Source: Xanthobacteraceae bacterium
GTDB taxonomy: Bacteria; Pseudomonadota; Alphaproteobacteria; Rhizobiales; Xanthobacteraceae
Assembly: GCA_029266425.1 (NCBI GenBank)
Contig: JAQSWY010000034.1
Location: 1-64,000 of the forward strand
DNA length: 64,000 nucleotides
Reading direction: 5' to 3'
A program made the translations under genes and the position numbers. Every line of letters starts with the position of its first letter. Within the stretch, counting starts at the first letter, position 1. Of the stretch, positions 17,172 through 25,010 are shown piece after piece. Below the pieces are notes generated by a model. That model was not told the origin of the DNA. It saw only the letters and a program-made list of their open reading frames with translations, and did not search any database.

Positions 17172-17969
17172 ATGGGACGCATCGGACTTCATCTCGGCCT
17201 CATCATCGTCTCGGCGATCATCCTGCTTCCCCTGTTCTGGGTGATCCGCACCAGCCTGCTGCCCGAGTCTCTCTCCTATTCGCCGGAACTGCTGCCCGAG
17301 GTGACGTTCGACAATTACGTCGCGCTGTTCACCAGCACGCGCTACGGCCAGTCCTATCTCAACAGCCTGATCGTCGCCTTCGGTTCGGTCGTGGTGGCGC
17401 TGCCCTTCGCGGCGATGGCCGGCTACGCCTTCGCCCGCTTCAAGACCAGCGGCAAGGCCGGGCGCTTCGCCGTGCTGGCGACGCAGATGCTGCCCCCCGT
17501 CGCCATCGTGCTGCCGACCTTCGCGCTGTTCCGCATGTTCGGCCTCACCAATTCGCTGACCGGCCTGATCATCGTCTATGCGGCGCTGAACCTGCCCTTC
17601 CTGATCTGGATCCTGATGGGCTTCTTCGAGGGCATCCCGGTCGATCTCGAATGGGCGGCGATGACCGATGGGGCCACTGCCTGGGGCGCGTTCTGGCGCA
17701 TCGTGCTGCCGGTCTCGCTGCCCGGCATCGCGGCGGCGGGCGTGCTCGGCTTCATCCTCACCTGGAACGAATTCCTGTTCGCGCTGGTGCTGAGCGGTCC
17801 GCAGACCGCGACCGTGCCGGTCGCGCTCGCCGCCCTGCAGACCTCCAATGGCGTGCAGATCGCCAAGGTCGCCGCCGGGGTGGTGCTCGCCGTCCTACCG
17901 CTGGTGATCGCCTCGCGCTTCATCCAGCGCTTCATCGTGCAGGGCCTGACCTTCGGCAGTGTGAAGTAA
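17172..17969 (+). CDS. Sugar ABC transporter permease (MalG/UgpE type)
   Basis: A 265-residue membrane protein with about six segments. The EAA loop reads EWAAMTDGATAWGAFWRIVLP, and the C-terminus ends in IQRFIVQGLTFGSVK, a signature of CUT1 MalG-like permeases (RFIVRGLTAGAVK). It lacks the longer N-terminus of MalF types; the partner of that type lies downstream at 19617. ATG at 17172 is preceded by GGGAGACG. It pairs with the ATPase and binding protein on either side. Confidence 0.92.
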   Translation: MGRIGLHLGLIIVSAIILLPLFWVIRTSLLPESLSYSPELLPEVTFDNYVALFTSTRYGQSYLNSLIVAFGSVVVALPFAAMAGYAFARFKTSGKAGRFAVLATQMLPPVAIVLPTFALFRMFGLTNSLTGLIIVYAALNLPFLIWILMGFFEGIPVDLEWAAMTDGATAWGAFWRIVLPVSLPGIAAAGVLGFILTWNEFLFALVLSGPQTATVPVALAALQTSNGVQIAKVAAGVVLAVLPLVIASRFIQRFIVQGLTFGSVK

Positions 17970-18000
17970 TCCGCCATGCCCTCCGGCATGCGCCAACAAG

Positions 18001-18017
18001 GCGGACGGAACGTCCGC
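18001..18017 (+). promoter_or_regulatory. Intercistronic hairpin before the binding-protein gene
   Basis: GCGGAC and GTCCGC form a perfect 6-base stem around GGAAC, 22 bases ahead of the binding-protein ATG and after the permease stop. No T-run follows. A hairpin here could act as a processing site or stabiliser that raises binding-protein expression over the membrane components, a common arrangement in ABC operons. Confidence 0.4.
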
Positions 18018-18038
18018 ACCAGAGAACAGGAGAACGAG

Positions 18039-19316
18039 ATGACAAGAAAGCGCAGCCTATTGGCGGCATTGCTCGGGGCCAGCCTCCTCGCCGGCGGCAT
18101 CCCCGCGAAGGCGGAACCGGTCACGCTCCGCGCGCTGATGGAGGACGTGCCGGAGACGCAGATCATCGAGGCGATGCTGCCGGAGTTCACCAAGGAGACC
18201 GGGATCAAGGTCGAGTTCGAGAAGATCGGCTATGGCGACATGCACGACAAGCTGGTCGCGCAGCTAGTCTCGCCGGAGAGCTACTACAATCTGCTCGAAG
18301 TCGACTTCCTGTGGGCCGGCGAGTTCCCGGCGGCCGGCTGGCTGGTGGACCTGAAGCCCTTCGTCGAGAAGTCCGGCTTCGATCTCAAGCCGTTCATCCC
18401 GTCGATGCTGGAGCTGCTCGGCCAGACCAAGGACCAGCTGCCGATCATCCCGATGTACAATTACTCGATGGGACTGATCTACCGTACCGACCTGCTTGCC
18501 GATCCCAAGCTGCAGGCGGCGTTCAAGGCGGAGACCGGCAAGGATCTCGCGCTGCCGGCCACGCTCGAAGACTATGTGCGCCTTTCCAAGTTCATGAAGG
18601 CGAAGGGCAGCATCAACGGCGCGGCGATGCAGGCCCAGCGCGGCGACCCGAACGCCATGGAGTTCTCCAACTATCTGTTCTCGGTGGGCGGCGCCTATCT
18701 CGATGCCGACCGCAAGGTGGTGCTGAACAGCCCGGCCGGCATCAAGGCGCTGGAGCTCTATGCGGACAACGTCAAGAACGGCGCCCAGCAGGGCGCGCTC
18801 TCGGCGACGCTCGACGACACGATGCGGCTGATGTGCGCGGGCCAGGCCTTCAGCATGGTCACCTATTGGTGGATGCTGCCGCAGATCGACAACAAGGAGA
18901 AGTGCCCGGCGGTGGCCGGCAAGGTGTCGCTCTCGGTGATGCCGGGCGGCCATGGCGAGAGCGGCGGCTGGGGCTGGGGCATCCCGAAGAACACCACGCC
19001 GGAATCCCAGGAAGCGGCGTGGAAGTTCATCCAGTGGGTGCAGAGCCAGAAGGTCTCGGTGGCCCGCGCGCTGCAGGGCCATGCCCCGGTGCGCAGCGAC
19101 GTCTATCAGGATGCCGCGGTGCTGAAGAAGTACCCGTTCTACAAGACCGGCCTCGATGTGGTGGCTTCGGGCAAGTCGTTCCCGATCTTCGCCTATTCCG
19201 CGCAGTATGAGGATGTGCTGGGCGCGCAGCTCTCGCTCGCCGCCGGTGGCCAGGCGAAGCCCGCGGACGCGCTGAAGGCGGCCGCGGACGGCCTGACCCA
19301 GCTCCTCAATAAGTGA
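18039..19316 (+). CDS. Sugar ABC transporter substrate-binding protein
   Basis: A 425-residue secreted binding protein with signal peptide cleaved near AKA|EPV (residue 25). Mature sequence VTLRALMEDVPETQIIEAML, TGIKVEFEKIGYGDMHDKLV and MYNYSMGLIYRTDLL fit the family 1 (MalE-like) extracellular solute-binding fold. The ATG at 18039 has AGGAG upstream; an ATG 63 bases earlier would remove the signal peptide and is rejected. A strong terminator follows. It selects the sugar or polyol for this importer. Confidence 0.9.
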   Translation: MTRKRSLLAALLGASLLAGGIPAKAEPVTLRALMEDVPETQIIEAMLPEFTKETGIKVEFEKIGYGDMHDKLVAQLVSPESYYNLLEVDFLWAGEFPAAGWLVDLKPFVEKSGFDLKPFIPSMLELLGQTKDQLPIIPMYNYSMGLIYRTDLLADPKLQAAFKAETGKDLALPATLEDYVRLSKFMKAKGSINGAAMQAQRGDPNAMEFSNYLFSVGGAYLDADRKVVLNSPAGIKALELYADNVKNGAQQGALSATLDDTMRLMCAGQAFSMVTYWWMLPQIDNKEKCPAVAGKVSLSVMPGGHGESGGWGWGIPKNTTPESQEAAWKFIQWVQSQKVSVARALQGHAPVRSDVYQDAAVLKKYPFYKTGLDVVASGKSFPIFAYSAQYEDVLGAQLSLAAGGQAKPADALKAAADGLTQLLNK

Positions 19317-19344
19317 TGCCGGGCCGCCAAGGCGGTCCCGCGCA

Positions 19345-19390
19345 GCCCGGCGCGGCATTCCAGCCCCCCTGCCGCGCCGGGCGGTTTTCT
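19345..19390 (+). terminator. Intrinsic terminator after the binding-protein gene
   Basis: GCCCGGCGCGGC and GCCGCGCCGGGC form a 12-base stem with a 14-base loop, followed by GGTTTTCT. It begins 29 bases after the stop codon. It implies that the downstream permease is made at a lower level or from a separate promoter. Confidence 0.75.
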
Positions 19391-19410
19391 CCAGAGCCGC
19401 CCACCTTCGT

Positions 19411-19537
19411 CCCTCTCCCCCGCTGAACTCGGCTGTTGCCGAGTTCAGCCTTCCAAGAGGTCAAAGTCGGATACATCCGACTTTGACGGGAGAGGTGGCC
19501 CGCGAAGCCCGAGCCTCTCCCCATCGGGGAGAGGGGG
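19411..19537. repeat. Cluster of perfect hairpins flanked by CCTCTCCCC arms
   Basis: Three separate perfect hairpins stand in a row: a 12-base stem around TGTT at 19422-19449 (GCTGAACTCGGC arm), a 12-base stem around AC at 19461-19486 (TCAAAGTCGGAT arm), and a 9-base stem around ATC at 19514-19534 (CCTCTCCCC arm). A CCCTCTCCCC at the left edge pairs with GGGGAGAGGG at the right, enclosing the block. It looks like a compound repeat element inserted between two genes of one transporter. Confidence 0.75.
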
Positions 19538-19552
19538 AAGAACGCCAAATCG

Positions 19553-19594
19553 ACATCCTTCGAGGCCGCTTTGCGGCACCTCAGGATGACGTCG
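19553..19594. repeat. Half copy of the CCTCATCCTGAGG palindrome
   Basis: Only the right half is present: CATCCTTCGAGG, a short GCCGC..GCGGC hairpin and CACCTCAGGATGACG. It lies directly before the downstream permease gene, 23 bases from its start, and so forms part of the likely 5' leader. Confidence 0.75.
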
Positions 19595-19616
19595 TAGAGA
19601 GTGAGAACGAGATCGC

Positions 19617-20498
19617 ATGCGCGTACTTGCCTTCGCGGATCGGGACTGGCGCACCGGCTGGGCGTTCGCCCTGCCGGGCCTCCTCACCCTCGTCGTGGTG
19701 ATGGGCTTTCCGCTGGTCTATGCGCTCCTGATCTCGCTCTCCTCGCTGACGCTGCTGAAGCCGGCGCTTACGCCCTTCGTCGGCTTCCGGAACTTCGCGG
19801 CGGTGATGGCCGATCCGCTGTTCTGGGGCGCGCTGTGGCTCACCGTCAAATATTCGGTCGTCACGGTGCTCGGCGAATTCGTCATCGGGCTCGGCGTCGC
19901 GATGATGCTGAACCGCACCGTGACGATGAAGCCGGTCTATTTCGCCATCCTCACCATTCCGATGGCGATGTCGCCGGTGAGCGTTGCGCTGATCTGGCGC
20001 ATGCTGCTGCAGCCCAATCTCGGCATCGTCAACCAGATGATGGAGACGCTCGGCCTGCCGCGGCTCGACTGGCTCGGCTCGGCCGATCTCGCGCTCTGGA
20101 CCATGGCCGGCATCGATATCTGGCAGCAGACCTCGTTCGTGGTGCTGATCCTCGCTGCCGGCCTAGCCGCCCTGCCGCGTGACCCTTATGAGGCGGCCGA
20201 GGTCGACGGCGCCAGCCAGTTGCAGCAATTCTGGTACATCACCCTGCCGATGCTGCGGCCGGTGGCGATGATCGCGGTGATCATCCAGCTCATCAACGAG
20301 TTCCGCACCTATGACCTCGTCTATGTGCTGACCAAGGGGGGACCCGGCACTTCGACCGAGATGCTGAGCTTCTTCGCCTATCGCCGCGCGTTTCTCGGCC
20401 TGCACCTGAATGAAGGCGCGGCCGCCGCCTTCATCCTGCTGCTGATCGTGCTCGGCCTCACCATCGCGTTCTTCGCGACCCTGGAGCGGCGGCGCTAG
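19617..20498 (+). CDS. Sugar ABC transporter permease (MalF/UgpA type)
   Basis: A 293-residue inner-membrane protein with six predicted segments. The EAA loop reads YEAAEVDGASQLQQFWYITLP, and LTKGGPGTSTEMLSFFAYRRAF near the C-terminus is characteristic of MalF/UgpA-like CUT1 permeases. It is the partner of the MalG-type permease at 17172 although 300 bases of repeats and a terminator now separate it from the binding-protein gene. The order ATPase, permease, binding protein, permease is unusual. The start at 19617 follows GAACGAGATCGC, a weak ribosome site. Confidence 0.9.
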   Translation: MRVLAFADRDWRTGWAFALPGLLTLVVVMGFPLVYALLISLSSLTLLKPALTPFVGFRNFAAVMADPLFWGALWLTVKYSVVTVLGEFVIGLGVAMMLNRTVTMKPVYFAILTIPMAMSPVSVALIWRMLLQPNLGIVNQMMETLGLPRLDWLGSADLALWTMAGIDIWQQTSFVVLILAAGLAALPRDPYEAAEVDGASQLQQFWYITLPMLRPVAMIAVIIQLINEFRTYDLVYVLTKGGPGTSTEMLSFFAYRRAFLGLHLNEGAAAAFILLLIVLGLTIAFFATLERRR

Positions 20499-20522
20499 CC
20501 GACCTACAGCGTCAAGAGCGAC

Positions 20523-20605
20523 GTCATCCCCGGCTTGTCCCGGGGATCTCGATTCCGGGCAGTGCTTCAGGGGCCGAGATGGCCGGGACAAGCCCGGCCA
20601 TGACG
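20523..20605. repeat. Intergenic palindrome, second family (TCATCCCCGGCTTG)
   Basis: GTCATCCCCGGCTTGTCCCGG and the opposing GCCGGGACAAGCCCGGCCATGAC arms surround an inner GAGAT..ATCTC pairing. This is a second REP-like family, unrelated to the CCTCATCCTGAGG type. It fills the gap between two convergent genes (permease and nitrilase) and may act as a two-way transcription stop. Confidence 0.75.
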
Positions 20606-20620
20606 GTGGAAATGAAGCTC

Positions 20621-22348
20621 TCACGTCCGCCGGATCAGCTCCAGATACTGGTGTGGCTGGCGCATCAGCACGAGATCCTTGCGGCGCACCACATTGGTCG
20701 GATAGCGGCTGTCGAGGTTCGAGGTGTCGGCCTCGCTGGCGGTGACGCCTTCGCCCGAGGCGATGATCGCCTCGCGACGTGGGAACTCGAACGTATCGGG
20801 GCCGAACACGCCGCTCTTGCCCTCATAGCCGCGGGCCTCATCAATCACATTGGCGAAGGCGAGGAACACATTGTTCTCGCCGGCGCGGGCGCGGAAATGG
20901 TGCCAGTGATGCGGGTCGGCGCCGGTCGGAATCGGGTAGTTCTGCGCCACTTTCGAGCCGGCATGCGAGGTAACGAAACGGCCCTGGATCGCTGCCGGGC
21001 AGGCGATGATATCGCAGCCGCGCAAGGCGAGGATGCGCCCTGATTCCGGGAAGGCGGCATCATGGCCGATAAGCAGGCCGACGCGGCCGAGCCGGGTGTC
21101 GAACACGCCCCATTCCTCGCCGGCACTTGCCCAGTTGCCGTCTTTGGCGTCGAGATGGATCTTGCGATAGGCGCCGACGCGGCCCTCCGGCCCGATCAGC
21201 ACGGCGCTGTTGTAGCGCCGCTCGCCATCCGCCTCCGCAAGGCCGGCGACGATGTAGAGGCCGTGGCGCGCGGCGATCGCTGCCAGCCGCTCGGTCGCTG
21301 GGCCGGGGATCGCCTGCGCCGCCAGCTCGTCGAGCCCGGTTATGGCGCGCTCGGGGAAAACCACCATCTCGGCGCCCTCGTCGCGCTTCGCGGCAAGGGC
21401 GAGTTCCTCGATACGGTCGAGATTGGCGGCGCTGTCGTTGGTCGGCGCGAACTGCGCGACGGCGATCCGCGCCCGGCCACCCGGCGGCAGCGGGCGGTGG
21501 CCATAGAGGCCGAAGAAATCGAGCGGGTTCCAGCTATAGGTAGTGGTCGGCAGCTCCATATAGAGCTCGGGCCGGCGCTGCCCGAACACCGGCTCGTCGA
21601 AGACGCGGCGTTCGCGTGCGCGGTCGAGGTCGATCTCCGCGAGCGCGACGCCGTCGCCGCCATCGATCACGGCGTCGATCGTGCCATCCGGGGCGATCAC
21701 GCAGCTGCCGCCGGAGAATTGCACGGTGCGCTCCAGGCCCCAGCGATTGGACTCGATCAGATAGCAGCCATTCTCGAAGGCACGGCTGATCCAGTAGGGC
21801 GCCGGGGTGCGCTCGGCCAGCCAGTTGGAGATATGGCAGATGACGTCGGCGCCTCCGAGCGCGGCGAGCCGCGCGGTCTCGACGAAATGGATGTCCATGC
21901 AGATCAGCAGCGCGACGCGCCCGACCGGGGTGTCGAACACCTGATGGCCGAGATCGCCCGGCGCCGACCATTTCGGCTCCGAAATATAGGGATGGGTCTT
22001 GCGGTGCTTGCCGACGACCCCTTCGGGGCCGACCAGCACCGCGCTGTTGTAATAGAGGCCGCTCGCCGCATCGACCTCGGGCATGCCGACGACGATGTAG
22101 CAATCGTGCTTCGCTGCCAGTTCCTGGAAGCGCTCCGTGGTCGGGCCGGGAATAGTCTCGACGAAGGGCGCGACCTCCTCGCGGTCGAACCAGCAATAGC
22201 CGGTGGTGCCCATTTCCGGCGTCACGATCAGCCGGGCGCCCGACTGCGCCGCCTCTTCGACCAGCGTCAGCAGGCCCGCGATGTTGCGGTCCTTCTCGAA
22301 CATGGTCGGTTCGAACTGGACGGCGGCAACCTTGTGAAGCGTCGGCAT
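20621..22348 (-). CDS. Tandem nitrilase-superfamily amidohydrolase; second domain lacks catalytic Cys
   Basis: A 575-residue protein with two carbon-nitrogen hydrolase domains in one chain. Domain 1 (about 1-265) has the full triad: E45 in TPEMG, K117 in KHRKTHPY and C150 in LLICMDIHF. Domain 2 (about 293-565) keeps E333 (FPERA) and K396 (AYRKIHL), but the nucleophile is replaced in LLIGHD (G428). It is therefore probably inactive and structural or regulatory. Single-domain relatives are about 270-300 residues. The start at 22348 has GAGAGGTG upstream, and the upstream in-frame ATG lacks one. It lies 3' of the formamidase and transporter genes and likely releases ammonia from an amide or nitrile. 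Exact substrate unknown. Confidence 0.85.
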   Translation of the reverse strand: MPTLHKVAAVQFEPTMFEKDRNIAGLLTLVEEAAQSGARLIVTPEMGTTGYCWFDREEVAPFVETIPGPTTERFQELAAKHDCYIVVGMPEVDAASGLYYNSAVLVGPEGVVGKHRKTHPYISEPKWSAPGDLGHQVFDTPVGRVALLICMDIHFVETARLAALGGADVICHISNWLAERTPAPYWISRAFENGCYLIESNRWGLERTVQFSGGSCVIAPDGTIDAVIDGGDGVALAEIDLDRARERRVFDEPVFGQRRPELYMELPTTTYSWNPLDFFGLYGHRPLPPGGRARIAVAQFAPTNDSAANLDRIEELALAAKRDEGAEMVVFPERAITGLDELAAQAIPGPATERLAAIAARHGLYIVAGLAEADGERRYNSAVLIGPEGRVGAYRKIHLDAKDGNWASAGEEWGVFDTRLGRVGLLIGHDAAFPESGRILALRGCDIIACPAAIQGRFVTSHAGSKVAQNYPIPTGADPHHWHHFRARAGENNVFLAFANVIDEARGYEGKSGVFGPDTFEFPRREAIIASGEGVTASEADTSNLDSRYPTNVVRRKDLVLMRQPHQYLELIRRT

Positions 22349-22393
22349 GGGCACCTCTCGGGCATGGGAAGGCATGGGCCTGAGACAAAATTC

Positions 22394-22516
22394 ACCACGT
22401 CATCCTGAGGTGCGAGCACAGCGAGCCTCGAAGGATGCTGAAACCGAGCAATGTCGTTCGATGACGAACATCCTTCGAGGCTCGGGCGATGCCCGAACAC
22501 CTCAGGATGACGTGGT
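22394..22516. repeat. Long intergenic palindrome, copy 4
   Basis: A full copy with outer arms CCACGTCATCCTGAGGTG and CACCTCAGGATGACGTGG, slightly altered from the other copies by the same compensating change on both sides, so pairing is preserved. It lies between formamidase and the nitrilase gene. Confidence 0.85.
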
Positions 22517-22544
22517 CCTTTATCGGGCGGGTCCGATCAGGCTC

Positions 22545-23546
22545 TCAGACCAGGAAGGACTTCTTGATCGAGGCGCCCATCGTGTATTTCGGGTCGACCA
22601 TGTTGCCGAGACGGACGCGGCCGCACTGGGTCAGCAGCATGTAGGCCTCGATCTCCTCATAGCCGTAGTCGGCCGCCATCCAGCGGATCAGGTCGCGATA
22701 GGCCATGCGGGTGGCGTCTTCCATCGGCCGGCTGGAGCCGATGGACATGATGAAGTCCTTGGTCTCGAGACGCGGAATGCGGACCGACCAGCCCTTGATG
22801 AGATCGATCTGGATGGTGGAAACGGTGGGGTGCTCGATGGCGACGCCGCAGAGTTCGCCGTCGCCCTGCGCAGCATGGCAGTCGCCGAGATAGAGCAGGG
22901 CGCCCTTGCGGTTCACCGGCAGATAGATGATGGCGCCGACGCCGACATCCGGCAGGTCCATGTTGCCGCCGTAATAATCCGGCTGCAGCGCGGTGATCGC
23001 CTCGATCTCCGGAGATGTCCCGATGGTGCCGATGAACGGCTCATAGGGAAGCGTGATCTTGTCGTTCCACCTGGTGCCGTTCTCGTCGATGTGCAGCTTC
23101 TTCACCCGCTCGGGCAGCGGCGCGTTCATCATCGCGGTGTCCGCGGTCGGCACCAGGCCGCCGAAGTTCGGCATGATGACGGTGGTGCCGCGCGGCTGCT
23201 CGCCGCGGGGGACGATGCTCTTGATGTAGACCGCGAGCGTGTCGCCCTTCTCCGCGCCATTGACGAAGATCGGACCGTTCTGCGGGTTGAGATAGGGGAA
23301 GTTGAGGATCTCGGTCGGCTTGTCGGTCTCGTACCTGATCTGGCCCTCGAAGGCGTCGTGGGTCTCGGCCGAGACCACCGCGCCGGGATCGACGGTCAGC
23401 ACCGGATCGACATAGGGACCGTAGACATAGTGGTACTTGCCCTGCACCGCCTCGGTGATGGCGTGGGACTGCCCGGCGCGGCCCTTGGCGAGACCTCTGC
23501 GAGCCATGATGGAATCGTCGAGCCAGGACGTTTCGTGAGACGACAT
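22545..23546 (-). CDS. fmdA: Acetamidase/formamidase family enzyme
   Basis: Hydrolyses short aliphatic amides such as formamide or acetamide to the acid and ammonia. The 333-residue protein belongs to the FmdA/AmdA family: THDAFEGQI, PYLNPQNGPIFVNGAEKGD, GGNMDLPDVGVG, LPVNRKGALLYLGDCHAAQG and GDGELCGVAIE are conserved blocks. FmdA of Methylophilus is about 400 residues; this shorter form is common in proteobacteria. The ATG at 23546 is preceded by AAAGGAG. It follows the Urt-type transporter genes and shares their AmiC/AmiR control by position. Formamide is the most likely substrate, but acetamide or another small amide is possible. Confidence 0.85.
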   Translation of the reverse strand: MSSHETSWLDDSIMARRGLAKGRAGQSHAITEAVQGKYHYVYGPYVDPVLTVDPGAVVSAETHDAFEGQIRYETDKPTEILNFPYLNPQNGPIFVNGAEKGDTLAVYIKSIVPRGEQPRGTTVIMPNFGGLVPTADTAMMNAPLPERVKKLHIDENGTRWNDKITLPYEPFIGTIGTSPEIEAITALQPDYYGGNMDLPDVGVGAIIYLPVNRKGALLYLGDCHAAQGDGELCGVAIEHPTVSTIQIDLIKGWSVRIPRLETKDFIMSIGSSRPMEDATRMAYRDLIRWMAADYGYEEIEAYMLLTQCGRVRLGNMVDPKYTMGASIKKSFLV

Positions 23547-23572
23547 TGGTTAGCTCCTTTTGACTCTCTCGT

Positions 23573-24286
23573 TCAGACGGCGAGGTGGCGGCGCATGGCG
23601 TCGCCATCGGCGAGCGCGTCGCGGTCCAGCTCGGCGACGATGCGGCCCTTGTCCATGACGTAGCAGCGCTGGGCCATGGCCCGGATCATGTCGATGTTCT
23701 GCTCGACCAGGACCACCGTGACGCCGGTCGCGCGGTTCAGCTCGACCATGATGCGGGCGATGTCCTGCACGATATTGGGCTGGATGCCCTCGGACGGCTC
23801 GTCGAGCAGGATCAGCGACGGGTCCGCCACCAGCACGCGGCCGATGGCGAGCTGCTGCTGCTGGCCGCCGGACATGGTGCCGGCGCGCTGGCTCCAGCGC
23901 TCCTTCAGGATCGGGAAATAGCCGAGCACGCGCTCGCGGTCGGCCGCCGTCACCTCGCGCTTCAGCATGCCGCCGACCTCGATGTTCTCGGCGACGCTGA
24001 GGCGCGGGAACACGTCGCGGCCCTGCGGCACGTAGCCGATGCCGAGCCGGGCGCGCTTGTGCGCAGCCTTCCGCTCGATCGCCTCGCCGCGATAGACGAT
24101 GGAGCCGTCCATTGCCGGCACGAGCCCGATCAGGCTCTTCATCAGCGTCGACTTGCCGACGCCGTTGCGGCCGATCACGGCGACAATCTCGCCTTCGCGC
24201 ACTTCGAGATCGAGCCCCTGCAGCACCGGCTTGCCGCCATAGCCGGCACGCAGGCCGAGAGTGGAGAGCAGCACTTCCCTACGCAT
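23573..24286 (-). CDS. ABC transporter ATP-binding protein, UrtE/LivF type
   Basis: A 237-residue ATPase with Walker A GRNGVGKST, signature MSGGQQQQLAIGR, Walker B LILLDEPSEGIQP and YVPQGRDVFPRLSVAENI, the pattern seen in UrtE/LivF. The start is the ATG at 24286, preceded by GGAGAAGG and overlapping the UrtD/LivG-type gene by 8 bases. With its partner it energises uptake of a small amide, urea or branched-chain-like ligand. The amide island context favours an amide. Confidence 0.9.
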   Translation of the reverse strand: MRREVLLSTLGLRAGYGGKPVLQGLDLEVREGEIVAVIGRNGVGKSTLMKSLIGLVPAMDGSIVYRGEAIERKAAHKRARLGIGYVPQGRDVFPRLSVAENIEVGGMLKREVTAADRERVLGYFPILKERWSQRAGTMSGGQQQQLAIGRVLVADPSLILLDEPSEGIQPNIVQDIARIMVELNRATGVTVVLVEQNIDMIRAMAQRCYVMDKGRIVAELDRDALADGDAMRRHLAV

Positions 24287-25010
24287 GGGCCTTCTCCGGC
24301 GCCGTTTGCCCCAGATAGATGGCGGCGACGCGCTCATCGGCGACGATCTCGTCGATCGTGCCCTGCGCGAACACCTGGCCGAGATGTAGCACCGTGACCT
24401 TCTGCGCGACCTGGCGGACGAAGGCCATGTCGTGCTCCACCGCGAGCACCGTCATGCCCTCGGCATTGAGCTGCTTGATCATGTCGCCGGTGGCGTGGGT
24501 CTCTTCCGGCGACATGCCGGCGGTAGGCTCGTCCAGCAGCAGGAGCCGCGGCCTGAGGCTGATCGCCATGCCGATCTCCAGCCACTGCTTCTGGCCATGG
24601 CTGAGATTGCCGGCGAGCTGCTTCGCCTCGGCCGCCAGCTTGAGGAATTCGAGCAGCCGGTCGACCTCCTCATGGAGGTGCGCGGGCGCGTAATGGTGCT
24701 GCATCGCGATTTCGAGGTTCTGCCGCACGCCGAGCGCCTTGAAGATGCCGGGCACCTGGAACTTCACGCTCATGCCGCGGCGGATGCGGGCGAAGGACTT
24801 CAGCGCTGTGATGTCCTCGCCGGCGAACAGGATCTGTCCGCTGCTCGGTGAGTGCTCGCCGAGGATAAGACGGAATAGCGTGCTCTTGCCGGCGCCGTTC
24901 GGCCCGATCAGGCAGTGGATCTCGCCGGGCTCGAGCGTGAGGTCGACATTGTTGGTGACGTGCAGGCCGCCGAAATGCTTGTTTAGCGCGCGGGTCTCGA
25001 TCATCGACAT
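24279..25010 (-). CDS. ABC transporter ATP-binding protein, UrtD/LivG type
   Basis: A 243-residue ATPase with Walker A GPNGAGKST, Walker B LLLLDEPTAGMSP and the modified signature LSHGQKQWLEIGMA, which is typical of UrtD rather than LivG. FQVPGIFKALGVRQNLEIAM resembles the urea transporter subunit too. It overlaps the permease stop by one base (TGATG) and the next ATPase by 8 bases. The Urt-like features suggest urea or simple amides as ligand. Confidence 0.9.
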   Translation of the reverse strand: MSMIETRALNKHFGGLHVTNNVDLTLEPGEIHCLIGPNGAGKSTLFRLILGEHSPSSGQILFAGEDITALKSFARIRRGMSVKFQVPGIFKALGVRQNLEIAMQHHYAPAHLHEEVDRLLEFLKLAAEAKQLAGNLSHGQKQWLEIGMAISLRPRLLLLDEPTAGMSPEETHATGDMIKQLNAEGMTVLAVEHDMAFVRQVAQKVTVLHLGQVFAQGTIDEIVADERVAAIYLGQTAPEKAHA

